From: Thermogemmatispora sp042408965
GTDB taxonomy: Bacteria; Chloroflexota; Ktedonobacteria; Ktedonobacterales; Ktedonobacteraceae
DNA length: 64,000 nucleotides
Reading direction: 5' to 3'
Assembly (NCBI GenBank): GCA_042408965.1
Contig: JBHOQN010000046.1
Location: forward strand, 1-64,000
The notes under the pieces are model-generated. The model was not told the DNA's origin, made no database searches, and saw nothing but the letters and a program-made list of their open reading frames with translations. Below are positions 24,857 to 33,118 of this stretch, piece after piece (within the stretch, counting starts at the first letter, position 1; each line of letters begins with the position of its first letter). The translations under genes were made by a program, and so were the position numbers.

Positions 24857-26110
24857 ATGGTTGTAGACGTGCTCAACCCTTATCAGGTGGCTGTTGCGCA
24901 GTTCGATGAGGCTGCGGAGATCCTCGGTCTCTCCCAGTCCATGCGTGCGATTCTGCGCAAGCCCAAGCGCGAGCTGATCGTCAATTTCCCTGTGCGGATG
25001 GACAACGGAGACGTCGAGATGTTCACCGGCTACCGCGTGCAGCACAACATCAATCGCGGCCCGGCCAAGGGAGGCATCCGCTTCAGTCCCGATGTCTCGC
25101 TGGACGAGGTGCGCGCGCTGGCGATGTGGATGACCTGGAAATGCGCGGTGATGGGCATCCCCTTTGGCGGTGCCAAGGGAGGCGTGATCTGCGATCCCCA
25201 TCGGCTCTCCCGCGGTGAGCTTGAGCGCCTGACGCGGCGCTATGCCACAGAGATCTCGATTCTGATCGGCCCCAATAGCGATATCCCCGCGCCCGATATG
25301 AACACCAATCCCCAGATCATGGCCTGGATCATGGACACCTATTCCATGCATCAGGGCTATTCGGTGCCAGCGGTGGTGACCGGCAAGCCGCTCTCGATCG
25401 GTGGCAGCGAGGGCCGTCTGGAGGCGACCGCGCGTGGCGTGCAGGTGGTGACCCGCGAGGCCATGCTGAGCCTGGGGATGCAGCCAGAGGGCGCCAGCGT
25501 GGTGATCCAGGGCTTTGGCAATGTGGGCAGCAACTCGGCACGGCTACTCCAGGCTCTGGGCTGTAAGATTGTGGCCCTTAGCGACATCAGCGGTGGCGTC
25601 TACAATCCCAACGGCATTGATGTCATGCGCGCCCTGCGTTACTCTGGGGAGCACGGTAGCCTCCAGGGTCTGCCAGAGAGCGAGCCAGTCACCAATCAGG
25701 AGCTGCTGGAGCTGCCCTGCGATGTCTTGATCCCGGCAGCCCTGGAGAATCAGCTGACCGCGCAGAACGCCGCCCGGGTTCAGGCGCGGCTGATCATCGA
25801 AGCGGCCAACGGTCCCACGACGCCTGAGGCCGACCGCATCTTCGCCGAACGTGGCATCACTGTGGTGCCCGATATCCTGGCCAACGCCGGCGGCGTGACG
25901 GTCAGTTATTTTGAGTGGGTGCAGGATCTGCAGCGCTTCTTCTGGGCCGAGGAGGAGATCAACCAGCGTCTGGAGAAACTCATGGTGCGCTCGTTCCAGG
26001 CGGTGAAGGCCCGCGCGGAGCAGCAGGGAACCAGCCTGCGCATGGGGGCCTATCTCCTGGCCGTGGCGCGCGTCGCTGAGGCGACCGAGACGCGCGGGGT
26101 CTATCCGTAG
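24857..26110 (+). CDS. gdhA: Glu/Leu/Phe/Val dehydrogenase (glutamate dehydrogenase type)
   Basis: An NAD(P)-dependent oxidative deamination enzyme linking glutamate and 2-oxoglutarate. The catalytic region has GGIRFSPDVSLDEV, KCAVMGIPFGGAKGGV (catalytic Lys) and IPAPDMNTNPQIMAW. The Rossmann motif is VVIQGFGNVGSNSA. It has 417 residues, typical of hexameric GDH, and the 2-oxoglutarate type is most likely from NTN and AKGGV. The ATG follows a perfect AGGAGGT at 24841. It is convergent with recJ. Confidence 0.93.
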   Translation: MVVDVLNPYQVAVAQFDEAAEILGLSQSMRAILRKPKRELIVNFPVRMDNGDVEMFTGYRVQHNINRGPAKGGIRFSPDVSLDEVRALAMWMTWKCAVMGIPFGGAKGGVICDPHRLSRGELERLTRRYATEISILIGPNSDIPAPDMNTNPQIMAWIMDTYSMHQGYSVPAVVTGKPLSIGGSEGRLEATARGVQVVTREAMLSLGMQPEGASVVIQGFGNVGSNSARLLQALGCKIVALSDISGGVYNPNGIDVMRALRYSGEHGSLQGLPESEPVTNQELLELPCDVLIPAALENQLTAQNAARVQARLIIEAANGPTTPEADRIFAERGITVVPDILANAGGVTVSYFEWVQDLQRFFWAEEEINQRLEKLMVRSFQAVKARAEQQGTSLRMGAYLLAVARVAEATETRGVYP

Positions 26111-26138
26111 TCTCTTCTGCGTGGCTCTTCGTGGCAGG

Positions 26139-26186
26139 CTGCACCGATCCGCATGCAAGTCTCAGGTCAGGTGCGGCTCCGTGCAG
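26139..26186. terminator. Hairpin between convergent gdhA and recJ
   Basis: 26139-26153 and 26172-26186 form a 15-bp stem with two mismatches (CTGCACCGATCCGCA against TGCGGCTCCGTGCAG). It overlaps the last codons of recJ. It lacks a T-run, so its terminator role is tentative. Confidence 0.4.
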
Positions 26187-27978
26187 AGGCCTGGCTCGGC
26201 TCGACGTCCAGGATCTTGAGAGTGATCTCGCTGGTACTTTCGCCGTCCAGGGGAGTCCAGGCCGGCTCCATGCGAAAGATCACGTCGACGTGTGAGACGC
26301 CCTTGAGCGAGGCCAGCCGCGCTGCACCGCGCGCCAGCGTGCCACTGATCTGGTGTGTGCCAATGCGCAGGCGCAGACGCAGGTTGCGGCCATCGGGTCC
26401 GCTGCTCCAGCAGTTGAGGAGGCGCAGCTTCTCGGCTTTAAAGACCGGCTCCGGGTTGGCGGCTCCAAAGGGGCTGAGCTGGCGAATGCGCGTATAGGTG
26501 CCATAGTTGAAGTTCTCGGCGCGCCTGAGGATGAGGTCGATCATGCCGACGCTGAGGCTCGCGGGTGGTGGCGTGCTGGCTGGCTCCTCGGGAGCGTCAT
26601 GTGCGGTTGCGCTGGTCAGCGCCTCTGTCTCGCCCTCCGTCTGGTGGGAGGCGCTCCAGGTGAGCAGATGCTGGCGCAGCCTTTCGATCTGCTCATTGGC
26701 GATCGTGAAGCCAGCGGCCTGAGCGTGTCCCCCGTAGCGCTCGAAGAGGTGAGCGCAATCGCTGAGGGCTGCAATCATATTGAATCCCAGGCGGCTGCGC
26801 GCCGAGCCGCGGCTGAAGCCGTTCCCCCGGCTGAGCACCAGCACGGGCCGCTGGATCTCCTCGGCCAGCTTGCCAGCCACCAGGCCGATGATGCCCTCCG
26901 GCCAGTTCTCGCCACTGACCAGCACCACGGCGTCATCGGGACGGCGGGCAGCCTCCTCGCGCGCCGCACTCAGCAGTTCCTCAGTCTGCACCTGGCGGCG
27001 TTGATTCAGGCGCTCCAGGCGTGCGGCGCAGGTTCGGGCCGCTGCGGGATCGTCGGTCATCAGGAGGTCGCAGGCGATGCTGGCGTGCTCCATACGTCCG
27101 GCCGCATTGAGGCGGGGTCCCAGCACGAAGGCGATGTCGCGCTCGCGCACCTGGCCGGCCTGTAGTCCTGCGCTCTCCATCAGCGCTTGCAAGCCGGGGC
27201 GCGGACTGCGATTAAGCCGCTCCATACCCAGGCGAACGAGGGTGTGGTTCTCGCCGAGCAGATCGGCGACGTCGGCGATGGTGCCGATGGCCACCAGATC
27301 GAGCAGAGCCAGCTCCTCCTCGACAGGCAGGCCGTAGGCGCGGTAGAGGGCCTGCACCAGCTTGAAGGCGATGCCCACGCCGCAGAGGTAGCGCTCAGGA
27401 TAGGTAGAATCGCGCCGCCAGGGGTTCACGAGAGCCACGGCGGCGGGCAGCTCCTCTGGTGGCCGGTGGTGATCAGTGATGATTACCTCGATACCGAGCT
27501 GTTCGCGCGCGTAGGCCACCTGCGCGACGTCCGAGCTGGCGCAGTCCGTGGTGATGATCAGGGAGGTACCGCGCCGCTTCAGCCAGTCCAGAGCCCCGAA
27601 GTTGAGACCGCAGCCCTCGTCGAAGCGACTGGGAATATAGTAGTCCAGCGGCGCACCGGGCTGCTTCAGGCGGTGCAGCGCCTGCATCAGCAGCGCCGTC
27701 GACGTCACCCCATCCGCGTCGAAGTCGCCGTAGACGGTGATATGTTCGCCGCTGCCGAGCGCCTGGCGGATACGCGCCACCGCCCGTGGCATATCAGTCA
27801 GACCCAGGGGATCGAGGGTATCCTCGTAGCGTGCCTCCAGAAAGGCGCGCATGGCCTCTGGCTCTCTGATGCCGCGATTGTAGAGCAACTGCGCGAGCAG
27901 TGGATCGATGCCTGCCTGTTTGAAGCGCTCGAACTCGGCAGGGGTCAGGAGGTCGAAAACACGCCAGGTGGCTGGCAT
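26167..27978 (-). CDS. recJ: Single-stranded-DNA exonuclease RecJ
   Basis: A 5'-3' ssDNA exonuclease used in recombination and repair. The DHH domain shows YGDFDADGVTSTALLMQAL, DCASS and ITDHHRPPEELP; the DHHA1 and C-terminal OB-type domains follow, with GLVAGKLAEEIQRPVLVLS and ARSRLGFNMIAAL. The start at 27978 (MPATWRVFDL) gives 603 residues and lies 22 nt after the hemW stop. Longer in-frame starts at 28023 or 28050 would overlap hemW and have no ribosome binding site. Confidence 0.92.
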   Translation of the reverse strand: MPATWRVFDLLTPAEFERFKQAGIDPLLAQLLYNRGIREPEAMRAFLEARYEDTLDPLGLTDMPRAVARIRQALGSGEHITVYGDFDADGVTSTALLMQALHRLKQPGAPLDYYIPSRFDEGCGLNFGALDWLKRRGTSLIITTDCASSDVAQVAYAREQLGIEVIITDHHRPPEELPAAVALVNPWRRDSTYPERYLCGVGIAFKLVQALYRAYGLPVEEELALLDLVAIGTIADVADLLGENHTLVRLGMERLNRSPRPGLQALMESAGLQAGQVRERDIAFVLGPRLNAAGRMEHASIACDLLMTDDPAAARTCAARLERLNQRRQVQTEELLSAAREEAARRPDDAVVLVSGENWPEGIIGLVAGKLAEEIQRPVLVLSRGNGFSRGSARSRLGFNMIAALSDCAHLFERYGGHAQAAGFTIANEQIERLRQHLLTWSASHQTEGETEALTSATAHDAPEEPASTPPPASLSVGMIDLILRRAENFNYGTYTRIRQLSPFGAANPEPVFKAEKLRLLNCWSSGPDGRNLRLRLRIGTHQISGTLARGAARLASLKGVSHVDVIFRMEPAWTPLDGESTSEITLKILDVEPSQASARSRT

Positions 27979-28000
27979 TGCGCTATCTGGCTCCACGTCT

Positions 28001-29233
28001 CTATCCCTCGGGTGTGTATTCATCGGGAAGCAGGCGCATGAAGACTGCATTGCCCAGCAGGCGGCCGCGTCTGCTCAGACGCAGCCAGACGCCGTCGTAT
28101 TCCAGCAGACCGGCCTCCGCGACGGGGCGCAGGCGCGTGCCGGCGAACTGCCAGAAATTCATACCGAAGCGCTCCTCGAAGGAGGGCAGGTGGAGGCCAC
28201 GTGCGGTGCGCAGGGCCAGGAAGGCCGTTTCGCTCATGGCCTGAGCCAGCGATAGGCGTTCGCTCTCCGCTTCGGGCCGCTGGCGGGCCGTCAGCAGGCG
28301 GATATAGGTGCGAGGCTCCAGGACGTTCGAGAAGCGCCGCCCTTGAAAGCAGGAATGGGCGCCAGCGCCCAGGCCCAGGTAGGGCAGGTTGTACCAGTAG
28401 ATCAGGTTATGCTGGCACTGGTGACCGGGCAGGGCCCAGTTGGAGATCTCGTAGTTCTCATAGCCAGCCTGCTGCAGGAGGGCGTCCGCGTACTCGTACA
28501 TCTCCGCACAGAGATCTTCATCGCCGGGGGAGATCTTGCCCTCTTCAACCCAGGTGTAGAAGGGCGTGCCCTCCTCTACAATCAGCGAATAGAGCGAGAG
28601 ATGTTCTGGCCGCAGCTCCAGGGCGCGTGCGAGGGACTCGCGCCACTGAGACATACCCTGGCCAGGGAGGCCGAACATCAGATCGAGGTTGAGCGAGGTG
28701 AAGCCAGCGGCGCGCGCTGAGGAGACCGCCTGAGAGATCTCCTCAGGAGAGTGGATGCGGCCCAGGGCCTTGAGCAAGCGGGGATCGAAGCTCTGAGCAC
28801 CCAGGCTGAGGCGGTTGACCCCTGCTGCACGTAGGGCCGTCAGGTGGGCCTGATCCAGGGTGCCGGGGTTGGCCTCCAGGGAGATCTCCGCCTCCGAGTC
28901 GACAGCGAAGTGCTCGCGGCAGGCCGCGAGCAGGCGTGTCACCTGGTCAGCGCTGAGCAGGCTGGGGGTGCCACCACCAAAGTAGAGCGTGCGCACGCGG
29001 CGTGGCCGGCCATCCGCGTGGCGTGCCAGGGTGGCAGCCAGCTCGACCTCAGTGAGCAAGGCGCGCACATAGGGTTCACGCAGGGGAAGCAGGCCGGCGT
29101 AGGTATTGAAATCACAGTAGTAGCAGCGCGTATGGCAGAAGGGGATATGGAGATAGAGGCCGATGCTCTCCAGAAGGTCGGCGAGTGGTTCGTTCCAGGG
29201 CCGTACGTGGGTATCGCTGATAGCTGTCATCAT
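28001..29233 (-). CDS. hemW: HemW-like radical SAM protein
   Basis: A coproporphyrinogen-oxidase-like radical SAM protein, now generally regarded as a heme chaperone. The [4Fe-4S] motif CHTRCYYC lies in LYLHIPFCHTRCYYCDFNTY, then FGGGTPSLL and LEANPGTLD, and NLDLMFGLPGQ. The start at 29233 (MMTAISDTHV) has AGGA just upstream and gives 410 residues; a longer frame to 29326 lacks similarity. It lies upstream of recJ and downstream of the PPIase gene on the same strand. Confidence 0.9.
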   Translation of the reverse strand: MMTAISDTHVRPWNEPLADLLESIGLYLHIPFCHTRCYYCDFNTYAGLLPLREPYVRALLTEVELAATLARHADGRPRRVRTLYFGGGTPSLLSADQVTRLLAACREHFAVDSEAEISLEANPGTLDQAHLTALRAAGVNRLSLGAQSFDPRLLKALGRIHSPEEISQAVSSARAAGFTSLNLDLMFGLPGQGMSQWRESLARALELRPEHLSLYSLIVEEGTPFYTWVEEGKISPGDEDLCAEMYEYADALLQQAGYENYEISNWALPGHQCQHNLIYWYNLPYLGLGAGAHSCFQGRRFSNVLEPRTYIRLLTARQRPEAESERLSLAQAMSETAFLALRTARGLHLPSFEERFGMNFWQFAGTRLRPVAEAGLLEYDGVWLRLSRRGRLLGNAVFMRLLPDEYTPEG

Positions 29234-29251
29234 AGATCCTGACCAGGGAGC

Positions 29252-29263
29252 GTGAGCGCTCAC
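29252..29263. promoter_or_regulatory. Perfect 12-bp palindrome upstream of hemW
   Basis: GTGAGCGCTCAC at 29252-29263 is a perfect palindrome about 19 bp upstream of the hemW start. It could be an operator; no clear promoter was found next to it, so the assignment is tentative. Confidence 0.35.
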
Positions 29264-29420
29264 GGCCTGCGCTGCGGACTCTACGCAGTGAACCGAAGGC
29301 AGACTGACCAGAGCGGTGTTCCACATGCTTCAGCCGGGAGCGCCCAGCGCGCTTGCGGAGCCACAGGCGGCAGAGGTGCTCTGCAGAGGTTCGCAGAGCA
29401 CCCACAGCACATCTGTCTCC

Positions 29421-30875
29421 TTATTGACCGGGCACCGCGCCGGAGGTCGTACTCTGATTAGAGGGAGCGCCGGCGGGCAGCTCGGTTGGCATATTGATCG
29501 GGTCGAAGAGCCGGGTCTGATCGGGCGCCGTAATATGGGTACTCGGCAGAGCACGCATTTCCAGCGACCAGTTAGAGAGCGCGTTCGTCTTCAGCGACTG
29601 CAGGGTGCTGTTGTCGAGGGCCCGCTGCGGATCGATGGAGAGGATCTGCACGATGTGGTAGGCGCCGTTCTCCGTGATGATCGGACTGATCTCGTTAATC
29701 GTCCGGGCCGGGTCGAACAGCCAGTTATCAACGTAGGCCTGGCCTTCCTGCTGAGCGTACTGGCCGCGAGCCAGCCAGCCCAGATAACCACCCTTCGTAT
29801 TCGTGTTGGTATCAGCGGACTTCTGACGGGCCAGGGTTGCAAAGTCCGCCCCCTTCTGGAGCTGCTGCAGAATCTTCTGCGCATCAGCGCGCGTGGTGAG
29901 CGTCATCGTGCGTGCCAGCACCTGGTAGGTAGGCGACTTGATCTGAGACGCCAGATAGTGCTGCATATTATCGCGGCGCAGTTTGAGGGCCATCATGCGG
30001 TGCATATCGTCGTCGCTGACGCCATCCTGCGAGAGCAACTGCTGATAGGTGCGCGCGTAGGTGCCCGACTTGGGCATATTGGCCTTCAGGTCCTTGAGGG
30101 CGCGCTCCACCTGAGAGGCGCTCGGCTCAATCTTTGCGCGCACAGCGGGACTCTGGGTCTGCAGCCACTCACGGATCAACTCATCATCCTGCAGCCAGGT
30201 AGCGCTGTCGTTGCCGATCTGGGACTGCGTGAAAGGCCCCTGCTGTTCAAAGGGGATAGTGTTCTGAGTCAGATCGTTGAGCTGGGACTGCAGCTTATCG
30301 TGCAGGGACTGAGCGGTAGCATAGTCCTTCTTCGCCGCGGCTAGCTGGCTGGTGAGTTGGGTGCGCTGAGCGCTGGAGCCGGGCGGGAGTTTGCTGATCT
30401 GCTGGTTGAGGCTGTCGATCTTTTTCGTGGCGTTGTCCATCGCCTGCTGTTGTTGAGCAACCTGCTTTTCCAGCGCGGTCCGTTGAGCGAAGAGGCCATT
30501 CGGCCCATAGAGCTTATTAATTTCGAGCTGTGTTTTCAGGACCACGAGCTGGTGGTACTCAGACTGAGGGATGGCGTGCCCATTGACCGTAGTGATAGGG
30601 AGGCCTGGGACAATGACATTGATATTGATCCAGAAGCCGATGATGACGCCGACCATCGCCAGGATGATCAGGATAGTCAGGGCCCAGGTAGCGCGACGGC
30701 GAATGCGATTCTTCTCGTTGTGCGAGAGATGCCCACCCCAGCCAAAAATAAGCGGTTTCCCGTCGCGCCGTGCTTCCACATGGGCCGTCTGTTTGATGTA
30801 GCGCCTGTTTCTGGCAGCTCTGTTCGCTCGCGCCGACCGTTGATTCTGTGGCCCACGCGCTGTTTGACTCTTCAT
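29421..30875 (-). CDS. Membrane-anchored parvulin-type peptidyl-prolyl isomerase
   Basis: A foldase of the PrsA/SurA type acting outside the membrane. The N-terminus (1-61) is basic, one membrane helix lies at about 62-84 (ALTILIILAMVGVIIGFWIN), then comes a SurA-like chaperone region with coiled coil around 125-200, and the PpiC domain at about 335-430, including LQKGADFATLARQKSADTNT and GGYLGWLARG. It has 484 residues. A Ser/Thr-rich tail ends the protein. It is upstream of hemW and has its own promoter at 30925-30953. Confidence 0.88.
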   Translation of the reverse strand: MKSQTARGPQNQRSARANRAARNRRYIKQTAHVEARRDGKPLIFGWGGHLSHNEKNRIRRRATWALTILIILAMVGVIIGFWININVIVPGLPITTVNGHAIPQSEYHQLVVLKTQLEINKLYGPNGLFAQRTALEKQVAQQQQAMDNATKKIDSLNQQISKLPPGSSAQRTQLTSQLAAAKKDYATAQSLHDKLQSQLNDLTQNTIPFEQQGPFTQSQIGNDSATWLQDDELIREWLQTQSPAVRAKIEPSASQVERALKDLKANMPKSGTYARTYQQLLSQDGVSDDDMHRMMALKLRRDNMQHYLASQIKSPTYQVLARTMTLTTRADAQKILQQLQKGADFATLARQKSADTNTNTKGGYLGWLARGQYAQQEGQAYVDNWLFDPARTINEISPIITENGAYHIVQILSIDPQRALDNSTLQSLKTNALSNWSLEMRALPSTHITAPDQTRLFDPINMPTELPAGAPSNQSTTSGAVPGQ

Positions 30876-30924
30876 GATCTGAAGAACCCCTTCCTGCGTT
30901 CAGCAATGGCTGGTTATGGTCACA

Positions 30925-30953
30925 ATGATACACAGGAACAGACCGTGCGACAA
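30925..30953 (-). promoter_or_regulatory. Promoter of the PPIase gene
   Basis: On the minus strand: TTGTCG (complement of 30948-30953), 17 bp, TATCAT (complement of 30925-30930), with TG one base upstream of the -10 (extended -10). It is about 50 bp from the start codon. Confidence 0.6.
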
Positions 30954-31036
30954 GAGGGTCCATGCAGGGGCCACCCCTCTTGCAAAGAGCGGGTTAGCCC
31001 CCCATGGGCTCTGGCGCCCGGCAGGCGGCCTGATGA

Positions 31037-31402
31037 TTACATCGTGCGCATATGCTCGGCGGTATAGGGCAGAAGCGCCATAAAGCGGGCCTGCTTGAGC
31101 GCGCGGCTCAAAGCGCGCTGGTGCTTGGCGCAGGTGCCCGTCTTGCGGCGGGGTTCGATCTTGCCGCGGTCAGAGATGTAGCGCTTCAGAAAGCGGGCGG
31201 CATCCTTATAGTCGATCTCGCGCACGCGATCGTGACAGAACTGGCAGACCTTGCGGCGTGGGCCGCGACCACCTTCGCGCCGCTCGCGGCGGGCAGGGGC
31301 TGGCGCACTCGTCGTTGAGGTCGACGCCTGGCCCTGAGTCTGTCCCTGGGTCTGTGTGGCGGTAGCTGCCTGAGTAGTTGCCGCTTCAGTACGTTTCTGC
31401 AC
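31037..31402 (-). CDS. rpsR: 30S ribosomal protein S18 with long N-terminal tail
   Basis: S18 pairs with S6 on the platform. Residues about 49-121 are the normal protein, with KVCQFCHDRVREIDYKDAAR, the FLKRYISDRGKIEPRRKTGT segment and CAKHQRALSRALKQARFMAL; the CxxC and later Cys/His fit the zinc form. A 48-residue Thr/Gln/Ala-rich tail precedes it. The length is 121 against about 75-80. The start is GTG after GGAGGAG. It is the last gene of rpsF-ssb-rpsR. Confidence 0.94.
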   Translation of the reverse strand: MQKRTEAATTQAATATQTQGQTQGQASTSTTSAPAPARRERREGGRGPRRKVCQFCHDRVREIDYKDAARFLKRYISDRGKIEPRRKTGTCAKHQRALSRALKQARFMALLPYTAEHMRTM

Positions 31403-31440
31403 GGACTGTCTTCTCCTCCTCCTTAAACAAAGGAACTGTA

Positions 31441-31848
31441 TTAGAAGGGCTGAGAATCGTCCAGGTCTTCGAGGAAGTCACCACCGTCGCTGCCGAAGTC
31501 TTCGGCGCTGCTCACCTGTGGCTGTTTCGGCGAGAGGAACTGCAGATCGTTGGCCACCACCTCAATGGAGGTGCGCTCGACGCCGTTCTTATCGGTGTAT
31601 TTACGTTGTGTCAGGCGGCCTTCCACATAGACCTTGCTGCCCTTGCGCAGGTACTGGTTGCTGCGCTCGGCCAGCGAGCGCCAGGCGACGATGTTGAACC
31701 ACTCGGTCTCCTCCCGCTTATCGCCGCTGGCCGTTTTGTAGGTCCGGTTGACAGCCAGTGAGAAACGCGCGACGGCGGTACCGTCGGTCAGGTAAGACAA
31801 TTCCGGGTCGCGGCCCAGATTGCCGATCAGCATGATCTTGTTCAGCAT
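31441..31848 (-). CDS. ssb: Single-stranded DNA-binding protein
   Basis: A 135-residue SSB with one OB fold. MLNKIMLIGNLGRDPELSYL, ARFSLAVNRTYKTASGDKRE, WFNIVAWRSLAERSNQYL and KGSKVYVEGRLTQRKYTDK cover the fold. The tail is short and acidic and ends DDSQPF, close to the DDDIPF tip that recruits repair proteins. It is sandwiched between rpsF and rpsR as in many bacteria. Confidence 0.95.
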   Translation of the reverse strand: MLNKIMLIGNLGRDPELSYLTDGTAVARFSLAVNRTYKTASGDKREETEWFNIVAWRSLAERSNQYLRKGSKVYVEGRLTQRKYTDKNGVERTSIEVVANDLQFLSPKQPQVSSAEDFGSDGGDFLEDLDDSQPF

Positions 31849-31952
31849 GACTCACAATCCTTTCGCTGTGGGAGGCGCCGGCACAACTCTTTCGCGGAAG
31901 ACGGCTGGCTGGGCTGGCTGGAACAGCCCATTCTCATCCCCGTTTGACCTGC

Positions 31953-32552
31953 TCAGCCTTCGGTGACGCTATGGCCATCGAGGGCTGGTGGGGCGCTCTC
32001 AATCTCGTCGGGAGAGAGAGCGGGCGCCTCTGCTTCTGATATCACTACCTCTGGCTCAGGAGCTTCTGTGGCCTGCTCGCCTGCGGCGGTCGTTTCGCCT
32101 GCGCCTGGTGCGGCTACCGTCTCCTCCTGGGGCTCGGAGCTGCGCTCCTCCTCCGTAGCCGGAGCTGCTTCAGCAGCCTGGGCGGTCTGTGTGGCCTGTG
32201 CAGCCTCGGCGGCATGGGCGGCCTCGGCGGCGGCATGGGCCTCGCGCTCCTTCTGGACCACCCGCGGGTCGCGGCGTTTCATGAGGTGCCGCAGCACCTC
32301 CTCGGAGACCTTCAGTGTGCGGTCGAGTTCCGGAAGGGTCTCAGGGGTCACGACCATGTCGACAAAGACGTAAATGCCGTCGCGATTGTGCTCGATGGGG
32401 TACGCGAGCCGTCGCCGTCCCCAGTGGTTCACCCTGACAACCTGGCCGTCATGCGCGGTCACAATCTGCTCAATGCGCTCGAGAATCGTACGTGCTCGCT
32501 CTTCGCTGACTTCGGGATGGAGAATAAAGCCGAGTTCGTAGTCTCTCCTCAC
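31953..32552 (-). CDS. rpsF: 30S ribosomal protein S6 with long acidic tail
   Basis: S6 forms a dimer with S18. Residues 1 to about 97 match the family: MRRDYELGFILHPEVSEERA, GRRRLAYPIEHNRDGIYVFV and the EVLRHLMKRRDPRVVQ end. Residues about 100-199 are an Ala/Glu/Thr-rich acidic tail; the usual length is about 95-135. The start is GTG at 32552 after AGGAAGGAGGTGGCTTC. A promoter and a candidate S6:S18 control element lie upstream. Confidence 0.94.
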   Translation of the reverse strand: MRRDYELGFILHPEVSEERARTILERIEQIVTAHDGQVVRVNHWGRRRLAYPIEHNRDGIYVFVDMVVTPETLPELDRTLKVSEEVLRHLMKRRDPRVVQKEREAHAAAEAAHAAEAAQATQTAQAAEAAPATEEERSSEPQEETVAAPGAGETTAAGEQATEAPEPEVVISEAEAPALSPDEIESAPPALDGHSVTEG

Positions 32553-32589
32553 GAAGCCACCTCCTTCCTCTGGGTTTGCTCGCGGTCAA

Positions 32590-32625
32590 CCTGCTGAGAG
32601 CGTGGCTCTCTGCTGCCGGAGCAGG
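32590..32625 (-). promoter_or_regulatory. Candidate S6:S18 autoregulatory leader motif
   Basis: In the rpsF transcript, CCTGCT pairs with AGCAGG (outer stem, 32620-32625 with 32590-32595) and GAGAGC pairs with GCTCTC over a 3-nt loop (inner stem, 32596-32610). The 3' strands are contiguous, while on the 5' side a 9-nt bulge begins with CCG. Known S6:S18 leader motifs combine two stems with a CCG bulge that mimics the 16S site. It ends 37 nt before the rpsF start. I recognised it by structure only. Confidence 0.55.
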
Positions 32626-32815
32626 TGGAGTGTGGCGATCAAGATCGCCGCTCTGTTGCTGGCCCTGGCCCTGCCTGCTGGCGGGCCGGCCTTCATTCAT
32701 TCGCACTGGCGTGCCTCTCGATCGGACCGCTGGCGGCTGGCTGTGGAGTGCACAGACGCGCACATTCTGCCCTGGAGCCTGGTCGTTGCTCATCGAGAGA
32801 GTTCAGCGCTTCGCT

Positions 32816-32844
32816 ATTATAGCATTGTCCTCTCTTTCTGGCAA
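32816..32844 (-). promoter_or_regulatory. Promoter of rpsF-ssb-rpsR
   Basis: On the minus strand: TTGCCA (complement of 32839-32844), 17-bp spacer, perfect TATAAT (complement of 32816-32821). Transcription would begin near 32809, leaving a leader of about 255 nt before rpsF. Confidence 0.8.
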
Positions 32845-33118
32845 GAGAACCTGTATGCTGTTTCTCTCTCCTCCAGGCCCTATCTGGTCATTCTTTCTGG
32901 TGCCGGCGGAGGTGGTAATGACCGCTGAATCGCGTCGCTCCGAGGATGCTGCGGATGCTCCTGGGCCGCCTTGCTCGTGTCAGGAATAGTGGCAAGGTTG
33001 CCTGCGGGAAACGCCTGCTTCCTACGTTTGTTGATAGTGAGCACCGCTCTCCTGGCCGACGAGAGGAGAGGAGGAGTGCTCTCTGCGATCTGCGCCCGAT
33101 AAAGGAGCCTGGTCTGGC

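Larger units (their letters stand above)
32553..33118. other. Divergent intergenic region between rpsF and the membrane protein gene
   Basis: About 570 bp without a convincing gene. It carries the minus-strand rpsF promoter (32816-32844) and the rpsF leader with the 32590-32625 element. On the plus side only a likely ribosome binding site AAAGGAG near 33102 is visible. Small frames across it in several phases have no similarity or ribosome binding sites. Confidence 0.65.

Noticed and set aside
32602..32928. Plus-strand frame with a hydrophobic start (LLALALPAGG)
   Set aside because: It lies across the rpsF leader and promoter, has no ribosome binding site and shows no family similarity.
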